Origin: Bacillota bacterium
GTDB taxonomy: Bacteria > Bacillota > Sulfobacillia > Sulfobacillales > Sulfobacillaceae
Reading direction: 5' to 3'
Assembly: GCA_021820965.1 (NCBI GenBank)
Contig: JAKACZ010000006.1
Coordinates: 62,001-126,000, forward strand
DNA length: 64,000 bases
Shown: piece by piece, positions 51,213 to 60,006 of the stretch
Numbering within the stretch: position 1 is the stretch's first letter
How the letters are laid out: every line of letters begins with the position of its first letter
Made by a program: the position numbers and the translations under genes
Notes under the pieces: generated by a model
Seen by the model: the letters and a program-made list of their open reading frames with translations, nothing else
Told to the model about the DNA's origin: nothing
Database searches by the model: none

Positions 51213-52066
51213 TGATACCTGCACCTTTTCGATACCGCCGCGTCTCTACCGTGGATGAGGCGATAAAGGCGCTTGGACACGACACTGAAGCCAAATTGCT
51301 GTTGGGTGGTCACAGCTTATTGCCATTGATGAAGCTTCGACTCGCCAGGCCTAGCACACTCATCGATGTGGCGCATGTTTCCGAGCTTCGGACCGTCGAC
51401 ATCGAACAGGACAACCTGGCTATTGGTGCGGGCGTGCGTTATGCGGAGATACTGGGCGACACGCGTTTGACTGAGGTGATGCCGGTTCTCAGGCAGTCGG
51501 TCTCGGTTATCGCCGATCCCCAGGTGCGCCATCGCGGCACCATCGGCGGCAGCGCTGCCCACGCGGACCCTGCCGCCGATCTGCCTGCCGTATTCTTGGC
51601 GGCGGAGGCCCGGTTTCAAGTGCGCGGGCCAGCCGGTGCGCGGCAAGTGCCGGCGGACCAGTGGTTTGTGGCGCCGTTGGTTTCGGCGCTAGGGCCGGAG
51701 GACGTATTGATCTCCGTACACTTTTCCCGGCCGCTGCCTGCCCTGCAGGCGTACGTCAAATTCCCGCATCCAGCTTCTGGATATGCGCTGGCCGGTGTCG
51801 CTGCCCTCCTCGATTTGGCCGCCAATGGGCGCGTCGGCAAGGCCCGTATCGCCGTAACGGGGGCCGGGGTGATGCCTTTTCGAGCCGAAGCGGCCGAATC
51901 GGCGCTCGAAGGCCGACCGCTTGACCGGGACAGTATCGCGGCCGCGGCGCGTGCCGGGGCCGAGGCGGGTGAGTATGCCGACGACATGCACTATTCCGCC
52001 GACTACCGCAAGAATCTGGCGGAAGTGATGATTCGCCGCGCACTAGAAAAGGCACTCCAGGCATAG
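51212..52066 (+). CDS. coxM: Molybdenum hydroxylase, FAD-binding medium subunit (CoxM)
   Basis: 284 residues. PCMH-type FAD domain: KLLLGGHSLLPLMKLRLARPSTLIDVAHV covers the first FAD loop (G-G-x-S-L), with VRHRGTIGGSAAHADPAADLPAV the second (T-I-G-G-x-x-A-x-x-d-P). The C-terminal CO_deh_flav_C domain starts near residue 175 with AYVKFPHPASGYALAGVAAL. It receives electrons from CoxS and hands them to the respiratory chain. The ATG shares its first base with the coxL stop (TGATG) and has GGAGGACGG upstream. Confidence 0.93.
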   Translation: MIPAPFRYRRVSTVDEAIKALGHDTEAKLLLGGHSLLPLMKLRLARPSTLIDVAHVSELRTVDIEQDNLAIGAGVRYAEILGDTRLTEVMPVLRQSVSVIADPQVRHRGTIGGSAAHADPAADLPAVFLAAEARFQVRGPAGARQVPADQWFVAPLVSALGPEDVLISVHFSRPLPALQAYVKFPHPASGYALAGVAALLDLAANGRVGKARIAVTGAGVMPFRAEAAESALEGRPLDRDSIAAAARAGAEAGEYADDMHYSADYRKNLAEVMIRRALEKALQA

Positions 52067-52126
52067 ACTTGCACAGGCGGCGCCGGCTCGCGGGGTCGGC
52101 GTCGCTCCGTTTAGGGAGGCGTATTG

Positions 52127-53041
52127 GTGAAAAATCCCTTCGCCGCCGTGGATGAGCTTGCGGCTAAATTGGCATCCGAGGGATATCTGGCAGAACCCGG
52201 ACTGGCGACTGCCGCCTTCTTGGCGCTGTCGCTACAACGCCCGTTAATGCTGGAGGGAGAGCCAGGCGTGGGCAAAACCGAATTAGCCAAGATGATGAGC
52301 CGGGCGCTCACGCGGCCTCTCATCCGCTTGCAGTGCTATTACGGGATTGATGTCCGGGCTGCGGTCTACGATTGGAATTATGCCCGGCAGATGCTGCATA
52401 TCCGTCTGGCGGAAGAGTTTGAACGCGATCGAGTGACCCCCGACGCCTTGGAACGGGACATTTATGCCCGGGACTACTTGGTCCCGCGCCCGCTGTTGGC
52501 GGCACTTGAGACTCGGCCGGCCCCGGTGTTGCTAGTCGACGAGGTCGACCGCACCGATGAGGCGTTTGAGGCGCTTTTACTCGAGTTTCTGGGGGAGTTT
52601 CAAATTACCATTCCCGAAATTGGCACGGTCACAACCGATGAAGTGCCGCTGGTTATCTTGACCTCAAACCGGACCCGCGATATACACGATGCGCTTCGGA
52701 GGCGCTGTCTCTATTATTGGATTGACTATCCCGAGGCCGATCGCGAGTTGGAAATTTTGCGTCGGCGCTTTCCAACCTTGGGACAGGCGCTTTTGCAGGA
52801 GGTTGTCTCTTTTGTTGGAGGTCTTCGCCGCCAGCCTCTGGTCAAGCGCCCGGGCCTGGCGGAAAGTCTGGAGTGGGTTGAAGCGCTGGATTCGTTGGGT
52901 ACGCGTCATTTGTCTAGCGAGGTGGTTGAACGCACTCTCGGCCTCTTGATTAAGTATTACGACGACATAGATCTTCTGCGCCGTCCGGCGACATCTGGAA
53001 CCACAGCCCTGGAACAGGTGCTGAATGAGGCAAAAGGTTAG
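52127..53041 (+). CDS. coxD: MoxR-type AAA+ ATPase (CoxD)
   Basis: 304 residues. Walker A LMLEGEPGVGKTELAKMM, Walker B APVLLVDEVDRTDEAFEA, sensor 1 VILTSNRTRDIHDALRRRC and the MoxR feature LIRLQCYYGIDVRAAVYDWNY. In Oligotropha carboxidovorans CoxD, together with CoxE, matures the Mo-Cu-S cluster by ATP-driven partial unfolding of apo-CoxL; here it presumably acts on the form II enzyme. GTG at 52127 is favoured over the adjacent TTG because GGGAGG then lies at 7 nt. It overlaps coxE by 17 nt. Confidence 0.9.
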   Translation: MKNPFAAVDELAAKLASEGYLAEPGLATAAFLALSLQRPLMLEGEPGVGKTELAKMMSRALTRPLIRLQCYYGIDVRAAVYDWNYARQMLHIRLAEEFERDRVTPDALERDIYARDYLVPRPLLAALETRPAPVLLVDEVDRTDEAFEALLLEFLGEFQITIPEIGTVTTDEVPLVILTSNRTRDIHDALRRRCLYYWIDYPEADRELEILRRRFPTLGQALLQEVVSFVGGLRRQPLVKRPGLAESLEWVEALDSLGTRHLSSEVVERTLGLLIKYYDDIDLLRRPATSGTTALEQVLNEAKG

Positions 53042-54191
53042 TCCCGTGAGTGAAAATCCTGTCGTGGCCAATCTGTGGAGTCTGATGCGGGGCCTAAGGC
53101 GCCTGAACTTTGATCTCGGTCTGGATGATCTCCAGACAGCAGTCATTGCCCTGGAAGCGGTCGGATCCACACGTGAAAGCACCGTGCGCGACGTCCTTCG
53201 GGCGGTGTGGTGCAATAAAGAGAGCGATTTCCACCTGTTTGACCTGGCGTTTTTGGAGTGGCTGATGCTTCTGCGCCACCCTGAGCCCGGCGTCGCCGTT
53301 CAAGAAACCTATTTGGCCAACATCGCTCGGCGGCGGCGCCAGCAAGGTGGCGTTTTTCATCCCACCTGGTATCAGCATCAGACAACATCCGCGGGAGATT
53401 CTGAGGCATCCATTACTGTGGCCCAGGGCGCGACGGAGCGCGAAATCTTCCAGAGCCGCCGTCTGGACCGACTTTCCGACCAGGAAATGCAGTATCTGCT
53501 GTGGCTGTACCGGCCGAAACGTCCGCTCACCCGCCCGTCCTATCTGCCTCGGGCCGCAGACCGTGGCCGCGAGTGGAGTCCGGGCGAGACGATGCGGCGA
53601 GGCCGGGAGGGGTCGGAGTGGGTGCGGCTGTACTATTACCGAACCCAAAGCCAGCCGATGGAACTGACCTTGCTGCTGGACATGAGCGGCTCAACGGTTG
53701 GCTACCACCGGGCGCTCTTGCAGTTTGCCCACGCCATGATGCGCCACGAGCGGGGACTCAAGGTGTATGCATTCAGCACGCGGATTGCCGTGCTGACCCG
53801 CGCACTCCGGCACTTTCACATCGACCGCGCTTTGGCTGAAGCGTCAGATCTGACGCCCTACCGCGGCGGTGGCACGCGCATCGCCCAGAGTCTTCAGGAA
53901 CTGTGGGAGCGCGAACGCGGACGGGGTGTGTCCGTGCGCTCGACGTTAGTACTCATTTCCGATGGCCTCGAAGACGGCACGGGGGAGTCGGTCGATCGGT
54001 GGATGGAGCGCTGGGAGCGATATCTTAACGGTCGGGTGCACTGGTGGAATCCCTTTGCGGTGAGGGATCCACAGAATCTTCGCACTCCCTCCGCGGCCGC
54101 ATTGGCTCGCCACACCCATTATCGGTGCGTGCCGAATTTTCAGGCACTGACTGAAGCCTGGAGCGCGCTGGATATGGCGCGCGCGTTATAA
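53025..54191 (+). CDS. coxE: VWA domain protein (CoxE)
   Basis: 388 residues. The C-terminal von Willebrand A domain begins near residue 215 with LTLLLDMSGSTVGYHRALLQFAHAMMR. The MIDAS D-x-S-x-S is present, with the later Thr in PYRGGGTRIAQSLQEL and the Asp in STLVLISDGLEDG. The N-terminal part (residues 15-190) is the DUF58-unlike helical region typical of CoxE/YehP-type partners of MoxR ATPases. It binds CoxD and takes part in maturation of CoxL. ATG lies inside coxD; a GTG 21 nt later is an alternative start. Confidence 0.9.
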   Translation: MRQKVSPVSENPVVANLWSLMRGLRRLNFDLGLDDLQTAVIALEAVGSTRESTVRDVLRAVWCNKESDFHLFDLAFLEWLMLLRHPEPGVAVQETYLANIARRRRQQGGVFHPTWYQHQTTSAGDSEASITVAQGATEREIFQSRRLDRLSDQEMQYLLWLYRPKRPLTRPSYLPRAADRGREWSPGETMRRGREGSEWVRLYYYRTQSQPMELTLLLDMSGSTVGYHRALLQFAHAMMRHERGLKVYAFSTRIAVLTRALRHFHIDRALAEASDLTPYRGGGTRIAQSLQELWERERGRGVSVRSTLVLISDGLEDGTGESVDRWMERWERYLNGRVHWWNPFAVRDPQNLRTPSAAALARHTHYRCVPNFQALTEAWSALDMARAL

Positions 54192-54216
54192 TGGCAAAAG
54201 AAAGGCAGGGAAAGCC

Positions 54217-54663
54217 ATGCAGTTGAATGGCCAGAAGTTAATTGAAGCCAGTCCTGAAGTTTGCTTTCGTTTATTCATCGATCCCGAGGTGTTGGTGCGG
54301 ACCATGCCCGGTCTCAAGCACTTGGAGCCAGCGGGGCAAGGAACATATGCGGCTGAGATGGAGATGGGGGTGGCGGCCATCCGCGGCCACTATTCGGGCA
54401 CGATGACCATCAAGGATGTGGTTGAGGACAAATCCTATCGGCTGGCTATGGACGGCCAAGGACCCGGAGGGTTTGTCAATGTCGACATCGCTGTGCATTT
54501 CGAACCGGACGAGAAGGGGTGCCAAGTGGTCTACGACGGTGAGGCCAAAGTCGGCGGCACGGTGGCCGGCGTCGGGCAGCGGATGCTCTCGGGTGTCGCG
54601 GGATTTATTATGAATCAGTTTTTCGGTAACGTGGCCAAGGAAGCCAGAAAAGTCAGAGAATAA
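54217..54663 (+). CDS. coxG: CoxG, SRPBCC superfamily
   Basis: 148 residues, a single CoxG (PF06240) domain. It has EASPEVCFRLFIDPEVLVRTMPGLKHLE at the start and YSGTMTIKDV with YRLAMDGQGPGGFV in the middle. VVYDGEAKVGGTVAGVGQRMLSGVAGFIMNQFF is the conserved C-terminal helix. CoxG proteins recruit or anchor CO dehydrogenase-type enzymes to the membrane and have recently been tied to quinone handling in mycobacterial CODH (family knowledge). This one lacks the C-terminal membrane tail seen in several homologues. AAAGGCAGGG precedes the ATG. Confidence 0.9.
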   Translation: MQLNGQKLIEASPEVCFRLFIDPEVLVRTMPGLKHLEPAGQGTYAAEMEMGVAAIRGHYSGTMTIKDVVEDKSYRLAMDGQGPGGFVNVDIAVHFEPDEKGCQVVYDGEAKVGGTVAGVGQRMLSGVAGFIMNQFFGNVAKEARKVRE

Positions 54664-54679
54664 AAAGGAGGACAGCCTG

Positions 54680-55705
54680 ATGTCCCTGATCCGGGAGGCA
54701 CGCGAGCTATTTGAAACCGCACGGGGATGGCATCGTGAGGGGCAGCCAGTGGCACTGTTGACGCTGGTAGGGGTCAAAGGCTCCGCCTATCGGCGGCCCG
54801 GCGCCAAGATGGTGATGGCGAAAAGTGGCCGTATGAAGGGAACGCTGAGCGGCGGGTGCCTCGAGGGAGACCTGTTCGGGCACGCCGAGCGCGTGATGGA
54901 GACCGGCATACCCTCGATCCAGCATTATGATCTCACCGAAGACGAAATGTGGGGGTTGGGCATCGGGTGCAAGGGTCAGATCGACATCTGGATTGAGCCG
55001 CTCAATCTGGAAGAACCATTTTGGCAGGACTATGCGTCCGCTTTGGCGGCCGAGCGACCGGTCCTGTGGGGCGGGCGCCTGCCCGAAGGCCTGCGCTATT
55101 TCGCGCTTGAGGGCGAGCCGCTTCGGGTTAAGGGGAGCAGTGAAGCACCGATTACTTGGGAAGAGGCCGAAACGCACGGCTCGACCGGCATGCGGGACGG
55201 TTATTGGTGGGATATCATGCGTCCCCCTGAACGCCTGATATTGGCCGGCGCGGGCCACGACGCCCGTCCGGTGGCGGCACTGGCGCAAAAGGCCGGTTTT
55301 GAAGTGGTCGTGCTAGACCCGCGCGAGCACGTGAACAATGAACGTCAGTTCCCCCGGACGGAACACTGGGTAAAGAGTGCCAGCGACGTCAATCCGGATG
55401 ACGTAACGGGAAGCTTTTGGGTGATTATGAATCATCACCAGCGCCGCGACGAAGAAGCACTGAAGCTGGCGGCGGCCAGCCGGCCAAAGTTCCTCGGGGT
55501 TTTGGGACCGCGTGCGCGCACCCGGGAAATGATTGAGAACACGGGCATTCGGCCGGCCGAGCTTCCACTTCACAGCCCGGTGGGGCTGGACTTGGCGGCG
55601 GAAAGTCCCGATGAGGTGGCGGTTAGTATTGTCTCGGAACTGATGGCGGCACGCAGCCATTCTAGCGGAAGGTCCTTGGATGGACAAGACCGCATCCATC
55701 GATAG
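54680..55705 (+). CDS. coxF: XdhC/CoxF-type molybdenum cofactor insertion protein
   Basis: 341 residues. The N-terminal XdhC/CoxI domain shows VALLTLVGVKGSAYRRPGAKMVMAKSGRMKGTLSGGCLEGDL, and the linker GLGIGCKGQIDIWIEPL is a family hallmark. The C-terminal Rossmann domain starts at ERLILAGAGHDARPVAALAQKAGFEVVVLDPR. It ends with PKFLGVLGPRARTREM and SPVGLDLAAESPDEVAVSIVSELMA. XdhC proteins bind Moco, protect it and help sulfuration before insertion into xanthine-oxidase family enzymes. AAAAGGAGG precedes the ATG. The downstream mocA-like gene begins inside its 3' end. Confidence 0.9.
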   Translation: MSLIREARELFETARGWHREGQPVALLTLVGVKGSAYRRPGAKMVMAKSGRMKGTLSGGCLEGDLFGHAERVMETGIPSIQHYDLTEDEMWGLGIGCKGQIDIWIEPLNLEEPFWQDYASALAAERPVLWGGRLPEGLRYFALEGEPLRVKGSSEAPITWEEAETHGSTGMRDGYWWDIMRPPERLILAGAGHDARPVAALAQKAGFEVVVLDPREHVNNERQFPRTEHWVKSASDVNPDDVTGSFWVIMNHHQRRDEEALKLAAASRPKFLGVLGPRARTREMIENTGIRPAELPLHSPVGLDLAAESPDEVAVSIVSELMAARSHSSGRSLDGQDRIHR

Positions 55706-56285
55706 GCCGGTGCTGATTATTCTCGCCGCTGGCTTGGCGACGCGGATGCGGGGAGTGGACAAACCAACGCTGTTATGGACGGACGGGCGCACGCTCTTGG
55801 AGCATCAGACCAAGACCGTGGAGTCGCTCGGACTATTGACAGTGGCGGTTACGCGGCATGATACGGGTCCCGGCTTCAAAGTGGTTAACCCCCACCCCGA
55901 ACTCGGCGTCGCGGAGTCATTAAAGTGCGGCCTGAGGGAAGTGCGGGGCCGCTATGGGCCCTGTTTGACAGGGGTGCTTTTGGCCGATCAGCCATTTGTC
56001 ACCGAAAACGACATCGAGACGGTGTTGAGGCACTTTCTCCAGCGGCCACTCGGGGTGCATGCCCTCAGAGCCCGTTACAATGGTGTTCCCGGCCACCCGG
56101 TATTTTTTGACGCGGAGTGGGACCCGGTGGTCTGGGGGCTTTCGGGGGATGCCGGACTTGGGTCGGCATGGCGCATGCGCGCCGACGCGGCCTGGGTCGA
56201 TATTGCCGTGCAGGGCCGGCCGGATCCGAGTTTCGACATCGACACAGACGAAGAATACCACAAAGCGCTTAGCTGGGCGCGCTAG
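55680..56285 (+). CDS. mocA: MocA-like molybdenum cofactor cytidylyltransferase
   Basis: 201 residues, MobA-like NTP transferase. The nucleotide loop LIILAAGLATRMRGVDKPTLLW is present, but the usual LAAGxGxRMGxxK reads LAAGLATRMRGVDK. ESLKCGLREV and VLLADQPFVTENDIETV are the acidic Mg2+/Mo-binding motifs, and GVPGHPVFFDAEWDP the conserved C-terminal loop. It makes molybdopterin cytosine dinucleotide, the cofactor form used by the cox-type hydroxylases, which explains its place after coxF. Start overlaps coxF by 26 nt with GGAAGGTCC before it. Confidence 0.88.
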   Translation: MDKTASIDRPVLIILAAGLATRMRGVDKPTLLWTDGRTLLEHQTKTVESLGLLTVAVTRHDTGPGFKVVNPHPELGVAESLKCGLREVRGRYGPCLTGVLLADQPFVTENDIETVLRHFLQRPLGVHALRARYNGVPGHPVFFDAEWDPVVWGLSGDAGLGSAWRMRADAAWVDIAVQGRPDPSFDIDTDEEYHKALSWAR

Positions 56286-56296
56286 GGGGAGACACG

Positions 56297-58240
56297 GTGG
56301 AATATCGGAACGAACCAGTGGTTTGGAGGCCAACGGAGGAGATCATCCGTCAGAGCCGCTTGGGGCAGTTTCTTCACGAACATGGGCTGGCGGATTTGGA
56401 CGCGCTGAGAGCACGAGCCGGATCCGATCCGAGCTGGTTCTGGGATGCGGTCATACGCATGCTGGACTGGCCTTTTATTACACCGTATCATACCGTGCTG
56501 GACACCAGCCGGGGTCCGGAGTGGTCCCAATGGTTTGTCGGAGGCACCTCCAATTTGGCGCTGGCGGCGCTGGACCGCCATGTTGAGGACGGGCTGAGGG
56601 ACCGCACCGCCTTGATTGAGGAAACCGAGTCCGGCAGGGTCTCGACCTGGACCTACGGTCAATTGAAAGCAGCAGCTGACCGGCTGGCCTACGGGTTCGA
56701 AAACATGGGCATCAGGATGGGTGATCGGATTGCCATTTACCTTCCCATGGGAGCGGAAGCGGTCATTGCCATGATGGCAGCCGCGAAAATCGCAGCCGTG
56801 GTGGTGCCGATATTTTCCGGGTACGGTGCACCGGCAATGGCCACTCGGCTTAACGACTGTGGGGCCAAGGCGGTCGTGACGGCAGACGCCTTTCATCGGC
56901 GGGGCCGGGTGGTGGCGATGAAGGTGGAGGCGGACAGTGCTGTGGCACAGGCGCCCAGCGTGACCGTGCAAGTCGTGGTGAGGCGGCTGGGAGTTGAGGT
57001 TCCCATGCAGAAAGGCCGCGATTGGTGGTGGGACGACGTACTGGCGGACTCTCCCGACTCTCCCTATCCCACCCGGATTGTGCCGGCGGAGACCCCGCTC
57101 ATGGTAATTTATACGTCCGGCACTACCGGGAAGCCCAAAGGGGCGATGCACCCCCATCTGGGATTTCCGGTCAAGGCGGTGCAGGATCTTTGGCATGCGT
57201 TTGATTTACGCCAGGATGATGTCTTTTTCTGGTACACCGACATGGGTTGGATGATGGGCCCGTGGATGGTGTACGGCGGCCTGGTCACCGGGTGTACGCT
57301 GATGCTATACGACGGCACGCCCGATTATCCCGATGCGGCTCGGCTTTGGGACATCATTGATCGCCACCGGGTCAGCCTCTTTGGCATTTCACCCACGGCC
57401 ATTCGAGGCCTGATGGCGCATGGCGACGAGCCCTTGAAAGATAAAAGCCTTCAGTCGTTACGGGTGTTGGGCTCGTCTGGCGAGCCGTGGAACCCCGATC
57501 CCTGGAATTGGTTCTTTGAACGGGTCGGCCATAAGCGCTGCCCCATTATTAACTACAGCGGTGGTACAGAGATTTCCGGGGGCATTTTAACCGCGTTCGC
57601 CACCGAGCCCCAAAAGCCCTGCGCGTTCAACGGACCGGTTCCCGGAATGGTGGCGGAAGTGGTTGACGAGGAAGGTCATCCCACCGAGAATCAGGTGGGG
57701 GAACTGGTGTTGAAAGCACCCTGGCCGGGAATGACACGGGGATTTTGGCAGAACTCCGACCGCTATCTTGATACGTACTGGCGACGGTGGCCGGGAACCT
57801 GGGTTCACGGAGATTTTGCTTATGTGGACCCCGACGGATTCTGGTATATCCTCGGACGCAGCGACGACACCATTAAGGTGGCGGGAAAGCGGCTGGGACC
57901 GGCTGAGGTGGAATCGATATTGGTATCGCACCCTGAGGTGGTGGAAGCGGCCGCTATCGGCGTTCCGGACGACGTCAAGGGCGAGAGGCTGATCTGCTTT
58001 GTGGTGACGAAGGGCGGCAATGATTTGGGTGTCGAGCTAAGAGAATATGTGGCCCAACATATGGGCCGGGCCCTCAGGCCCGCGGCCGTTCATGTCGTCG
58101 ACGAATTGCCGAAAACGCGAAACGGCAAGGTCGTGCGCCGTGCCATCAAAGCCAGCTATCTAGGCATCGCTACCGGGGACCTGTCTTCGGTGGAAAATGT
58201 GGGGGCGCTCGAGAGAGTCCGCCAGGCCAACAAAACCTGA
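56297..58240 (+). CDS. Acetyl-CoA synthetase-like acyl-CoA ligase
   Basis: 647 residues, ACS type with the N-terminal cap (WFVGGTSNLALAALDRHV). PLMVIYTSGTTGKPKGAMHPH is the P-loop motif, NYSGGTEISGGILTAF the A5 motif, and HGDFAYVDPDGFWYILGRSDDTIKVAGKRLGPAEVE the hinge. PKTRNGKVVRRAIK holds the catalytic/acetylatable Lys. It differs from canonical AcsA in the substrate pocket (YTDMGWMMGPWMVYG), as in propionyl- or other short-chain and hydroxyacyl ligases. It is encoded 11 nt after mocA with GGGGGAGACACG before its GTG. It may activate the acid formed by the Mo hydroxylase. Confidence 0.88.
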   Translation: MEYRNEPVVWRPTEEIIRQSRLGQFLHEHGLADLDALRARAGSDPSWFWDAVIRMLDWPFITPYHTVLDTSRGPEWSQWFVGGTSNLALAALDRHVEDGLRDRTALIEETESGRVSTWTYGQLKAAADRLAYGFENMGIRMGDRIAIYLPMGAEAVIAMMAAAKIAAVVVPIFSGYGAPAMATRLNDCGAKAVVTADAFHRRGRVVAMKVEADSAVAQAPSVTVQVVVRRLGVEVPMQKGRDWWWDDVLADSPDSPYPTRIVPAETPLMVIYTSGTTGKPKGAMHPHLGFPVKAVQDLWHAFDLRQDDVFFWYTDMGWMMGPWMVYGGLVTGCTLMLYDGTPDYPDAARLWDIIDRHRVSLFGISPTAIRGLMAHGDEPLKDKSLQSLRVLGSSGEPWNPDPWNWFFERVGHKRCPIINYSGGTEISGGILTAFATEPQKPCAFNGPVPGMVAEVVDEEGHPTENQVGELVLKAPWPGMTRGFWQNSDRYLDTYWRRWPGTWVHGDFAYVDPDGFWYILGRSDDTIKVAGKRLGPAEVESILVSHPEVVEAAAIGVPDDVKGERLICFVVTKGGNDLGVELREYVAQHMGRALRPAAVHVVDELPKTRNGKVVRRAIKASYLGIATGDLSSVENVGALERVRQANKT

Positions 58241-58274
58241 GCCCGCTGCAAGCGGTGGTCATGGAGGTATCAGC

Positions 58275-59045
58275 ATGTTACGAACTAAACGGGGTTTTAA
58301 GTATTTTGCTATCGGGGACGGTGCGGAGGCGGTCATCTGCCATCCCAGCTTGGGACTCGGCCGATTTTTGTTTTATCGTGCCGTGCCGCCGCTTTCACGG
58401 CGCTATGAAGTCGTGACCTATGACCCGCGCGGCGTGGGCGAAAACCAGGCCCTGGAGCCCGATCTGGAAGCCTGGGTCGACGATGTCGGCGATCTCATGG
58501 TGCAATTGGGGAAGCCGTGCCATTTGATTGGAGTCTCACTGGGCACCTGGGTGATGGCTAGGGCCGCGGCGCGCTGGCCCGAACGCACCGGGCGGGTCAT
58601 CTTGATGAGCACGACCCTGGGATTTCCCGATGGTGGGGAGTCGGTGCAGGCGCGGCGGCACGAGTTCGAATCGGTGACCATGAGTGAATTTGCCCGGCAG
58701 TATGCCGACAGCACTCTCACGTCTTTTTGCGAGCCTGAAGTCAAGGAACAGCTCATCGCTGATCTAAAAACTTGCGATGTGGCTCAGTATCTCAAGGCCA
58801 TGGAGGCCATATATTTAGTGGACAACGTTGCCGCGTTTCAAGGCATTCAGGCCGAGACACTGGTGGTGGCCGGAGCCCAGGACCGGCGCACACCGCCGGC
58901 GATGGCTGATCGCGTCGGCGAATTGATTCAAAAGAGCCTGGTGAAAGTGTTGCCGGACGCGGGCCACCTGGCGTTGTTGGATCAGCCCGAACGGGTGCAG
59001 CAACTGTTCCTTGAATTCTTATCCACCGGGTCGATTGACGACTAG
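58275..59045 (+). CDS. Alpha/beta hydrolase (enol-lactonase/esterase type)
   Basis: 256 residues. AVICHPSLGLGRFLF is the oxyanion region and VTYDPRGVGENQ the conserved beta-4 turn. The nucleophile Ser is in LIGVSLGTWVMARAAARWPERTGRVIL, with Asp in VVAGAQDRRTPPAMA and His in LPDAGHLALLDQPERV. The triad is complete. The build resembles beta-ketoadipate enol-lactone hydrolase (PcaD) and related thioester or lactone hydrolases; substrate not assignable. ATG has TGGAGG at 6 nt, 34 nt after the ligase stop. It probably completes the cox-linked catabolic operon. Confidence 0.85.
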   Translation: MLRTKRGFKYFAIGDGAEAVICHPSLGLGRFLFYRAVPPLSRRYEVVTYDPRGVGENQALEPDLEAWVDDVGDLMVQLGKPCHLIGVSLGTWVMARAAARWPERTGRVILMSTTLGFPDGGESVQARRHEFESVTMSEFARQYADSTLTSFCEPEVKEQLIADLKTCDVAQYLKAMEAIYLVDNVAAFQGIQAETLVVAGAQDRRTPPAMADRVGELIQKSLVKVLPDAGHLALLDQPERVQQLFLEFLSTGSIDD

Positions 59046-59141
59046 CCGGTGCCTGCCCCGTCGGGTGGTGCGGCCGGGGCTGGCGAAGGAGGGAGAGAGG
59101 CGGCCGGGCCTGCTCGCTAAATTGTCTACCGCCGTCAAATC

Positions 59142-60002
59142 ATGGAGGACCGCAGACGCTATCTTTGGCTGAAGTTATTGACAATACTCGGTCCGACGTT
59201 GTTTGTGGCCGGCGCTGAATCGTTCCGGTTGGCTTACCTCCGACATCATTTCTCGCCGCCGGTTGTGAGTGCCATCGCCGTTGCTACCACGCTGGTCGCG
59301 GCGGTCGTATTTTCGTGGTACGTATTCCGAGCCGTGGAGCGCGTGGAGACCGAACGCCGGGAATATAAGGAAGCGCTGTTGTCATTGAAGGAGCGGGAAC
59401 GCATCGCGCGGGAGATGCATGATGGCGTAGCCCAGAATTTAGCGGTGTTAAAGCTTGAGACGTATAAACTGAAGGGTATGGCCGAGACCGGCGATGTTCC
59501 GCTTGCGGGCGAGTTGGACGTGATTGACAAGCTCATCAATCAAACCTATCTGGAAGTGCGACAAACACTCTACGATTTACGGGTCAGCCAGCGATTGGAA
59601 GAAGGGTTTTGGCCCACCGTCGAGCAGCAGGTGTCGGAGTTTCAGCGGCAAACTGGCGTTGCGGTGGGACTCACTTTACCCGATCCGCCGGAAGAACCCT
59701 GGAGTCAACTTGCGTCCGTTCAAATTTTGCGGATAATACAAGAAGCACTGACCAATGTTCGTAAGCATTCGGCGGCACGGCGGGTTGACATCGCTTGCGC
59801 GCGGCGGGGACACTTGATGGAACTGACGATTCGTGATGACGGCTGCGGTTTTTCGACGTCCCCCGATGGAACCCCGAGCGGCCATTATGGGCTGCAAGTG
59901 ATGCTGGAAAGAGCCGAAACCATCGGCGGCCGACTGCGAGTCGAAAGCGAACCCGGCGAAGGCACCACCGTAGTCCTGTCAATTCCCGTTGAGGGGAGGT
60001 AA
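59142..60002 (+). CDS. Two-component sensor histidine kinase, NarL-type (HisKA_3)
   Basis: 286 residues. Two N-terminal membrane helices (LTILGPTLFVAGAES and VVSAIAVATTLVAAVVFSWYVF) enclose only about 15 external residues, so sensing is probably within the membrane. HisKA_3 domain: RERIAREMHDGVAQNLAVLKLE with phospho-acceptor His93. HATPase_c: RIIQEALTNVRKHSAAR (N box), IRDDGCGF (G1) and GHYGLQVMLERAETIGGRLRVESEPGEGTTV (G2). It is followed 4 nt later by its LuxR-type regulator. The two could respond to envelope or redox state and control the downstream tatC and Fe-S genes or the preceding cox operon. Confidence 0.92.
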   Translation: MEDRRRYLWLKLLTILGPTLFVAGAESFRLAYLRHHFSPPVVSAIAVATTLVAAVVFSWYVFRAVERVETERREYKEALLSLKERERIAREMHDGVAQNLAVLKLETYKLKGMAETGDVPLAGELDVIDKLINQTYLEVRQTLYDLRVSQRLEEGFWPTVEQQVSEFQRQTGVAVGLTLPDPPEEPWSQLASVQILRIIQEALTNVRKHSAARRVDIACARRGHLMELTIRDDGCGFSTSPDGTPSGHYGLQVMLERAETIGGRLRVESEPGEGTTVVLSIPVEGR

Positions 60003-60006
60003 GACG

